Positions 5,094-6,271 of a DNA stretch of 6,271 bases are shown here, in pieces (positions within the stretch are counted from its first letter, which is position 1; each line of letters starts with the position of its first letter). The notes below the pieces were generated by a model that made no database searches, was not told the DNA's origin, and was given only the letters and a program-made list of their open reading frames with translations. This DNA comes from Bacteroidales bacterium 45-6. GTDB taxonomy: Bacteria; Bacteroidota; Bacteroidia; Bacteroidales; Dysgonomonadaceae. Location: assembly GCA_001897035.1 (NCBI GenBank), contig MKRS01000598.1, forward strand, positions 1 to 6,271. Reading direction: 5' to 3'. Both the position numbers and the translations under genes were made by a program.

Positions 5094-6271
5094 ATGTCTG
5101 AAACAATAAAAAATAGAATTTCCGCTTTAAGAAAACACCTTATTGCGCAGGGTCTCCACGCCTTCATCATTCCAAGTTTGGATCCCCATCTCAGCGAATA
5201 TCCTGCCGACAGGTGGAAATCCCGCGAGTGGATCAGCGGATTCACCGGCTCGGCCGGGACAGTAGTTGTCACCCTGCACGCTGCGGGCCTGTGGACCGAC
5301 TCACGCTACTTCCTGCAAGCCAACGAAGAATTGAAGGGGACTGACATCCAATTGTTCAAAGAACGGATTCCTGGAACACCTTCCATCGCCCAATGGCTTT
5401 CCGAAAACCTGAACCCGGGAGAAACCGTTGGCGTGGATGGCAAAGTGTATTCGGCAAAAGAGGCGAACGCCTTACTGCAAACTTTCGCCCAGAAAGAATT
5501 GCAGTTGAATACCGAGCTTGATCCATTCGACGAGATTTGGGAGAATCGGCCGCAGATACCTCAAGCTCCGGTGTATGAGCTACCCATTGAGTTTGCAGGA
5601 ATCGCTCCATCCGAAAAAATTGCGAGCATTCGTGCCAAACTCGCCGAGTTGGGAGCGAATGGCATGATTGTGTCGTCGTTGGACACAATTGCGTGGATTT
5701 TTAACTTGCGGGGCAGCGACGTGGAATACAACCCCGTGTTTGTGGCTTACGCGCACATTTCGCCCAAGCAAACGGTGCTGTTTATCGACCCGAAGAAGGT
5801 GAACCCGGATGTTGCAACCCACTTGCAGAAAGAAGGCATTGTGCTGGCTCATTACGACAAGTTTTTCAGCTATGTGGATTCGCTCGAAGGGGAGACGATC
5901 TGCTTGCAATCCGACAAAACATCCTATACCCTTTGGGAAAAAGCGGCTGCAAAGAATCGGACAATCGACTCCGTATCGCCTGCCGATTTGCTCAAGGCAC
6001 AAAAGAATAAGACCGAAATAGAAGGTTTCCGCCGGGCATTGGTAAAGGACGGAGTAGCACTCGTTCGCTTTTTCCGCTGGTTGGAAAAGGCCGTTCCAAC
6101 AGGAATTGTGGACGAACACCTGATTTCCGAAAAATTGGTTGAATTCCGCAGCCAGCAGGAAGGGTTTGTGGGCGAAAGTTTCGGTACTATCGCAGGATTC
6201 CAAGCGAATGGAGCGGTCGTGCATTACCATGCCGACAAAAATTCAGCGAAACAAATCACGAGCGAAGGCCT
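5094..6271 (+). CDS. Xaa-Pro aminopeptidase (M24B, long APP1 type), 3' end missing
   Basis: This type of metallopeptidase removes an N-terminal residue that precedes proline. The first 392 codons are present and the frame is open to the right edge; long-form relatives have about 590 residues, so roughly a third is missing. Residues 1-140 form the first creatinase-type N domain, with PSLDPHLSEY (27-36), ISGFTGSAGT (47-56) and LWTDSRY (66-72). Residues 160-305 form the second N domain, with the conserved AWIFNLRGSDVEYNPVF (200-216). The catalytic pita-bread domain begins near 310 (KTEIEGFRRA), and NGAVVHYHA (372-380) carries the conserved substrate-binding His. The two Asp, one His and two Glu metal ligands of the family should follow just beyond the window and cannot be checked. 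There is no signal peptide, so the enzyme should be cytoplasmic. The ATG at 5094 gives the usual short N-terminus. It lies 34 bp after the bactofilin gene. Confidence 0.95.
   Translation, partial: MSETIKNRISALRKHLIAQGLHAFIIPSLDPHLSEYPADRWKSREWISGFTGSAGTVVVTLHAAGLWTDSRYFLQANEELKGTDIQLFKERIPGTPSIAQWLSENLNPGETVGVDGKVYSAKEANALLQTFAQKELQLNTELDPFDEIWENRPQIPQAPVYELPIEFAGIAPSEKIASIRAKLAELGANGMIVSSLDTIAWIFNLRGSDVEYNPVFVAYAHISPKQTVLFIDPKKVNPDVATHLQKEGIVLAHYDKFFSYVDSLEGETICLQSDKTSYTLWEKAAAKNRTIDSVSPADLLKAQKNKTEIEGFRRALVKDGVALVRFFRWLEKAVPTGIVDEHLISEKLVEFRSQQEGFVGESFGTIAGFQANGAVVHYHADKNSAKQITSEG

Noticed and set aside
4672..5272. Minus-strand frames of 131 and 168 codons opposite the bactofilin and aminopeptidase genes
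   Set aside because: They oppose well-recognised plus-strand genes and carry no family motif.
5356..6230. Minus-strand frames of 110 and 216 codons opposite the aminopeptidase gene
   Set aside because: The plus strand encodes a clear M24B peptidase. The opposite frames stay open because of codon composition at higher GC.

Overview
The window looks like chromosomal DNA from a member of the Bacteroidota, most likely a Bacteroidales-type organism. Two proteins end in the type IX secretion system (T9SS) type A sorting domain, which occurs only in that phylum. The start codons follow A-rich leaders without clear Shine-Dalgarno sequences. Perfect copies of the Bacteroidota -7 promoter box (TAnnTTTG) sit in front of folB and the bactofilin gene, and one lies in the long intergenic region. 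No genus can be named from the sequence.

Left half (1-4008), surface and secreted proteins. A 727-residue BspA-like protein with 19 leucine-rich repeats (LRR_5 type) occupies 101-2284 and is followed directly by a near-perfect intrinsic terminator. A 641-bp gene-free stretch follows. It contains two adjacent hairpins, a good -7 promoter box and a 15-codon mini-ORF. Next comes a 315-residue secreted protein (2926-3873) with a Sec signal peptide, an unrecognised beta-rich body and a T9SS sorting domain. A second very strong terminator (3954-4008) closes this gene. Both proteins should cross the inner membrane by Sec and the outer membrane by T9SS, and end up on the cell surface or outside the cell.

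Right half (4009-6271), housekeeping genes with higher GC. folB (dihydroneopterin aldolase) is on the minus strand, with its catalytic residues in place. Divergent from it across 77 bp is a bactofilin gene on the plus strand. After a 34-bp gap comes an Xaa-Pro aminopeptidase gene that runs off the right edge; its first 392 codons are present. The folB/bactofilin gap carries two perfect -7 boxes pointing in opposite directions. Bactofilin and the aminopeptidase are probably co-transcribed. The three genes have no obvious shared pathway.

I found no tRNA, rRNA, CRISPR array, transposase, phage gene or recognisable defence system. The parts most worth a second look are the structured 2285-2925 intergenic region, the modular build of the two T9SS cargo proteins, and the uncharacterised body of the second one.
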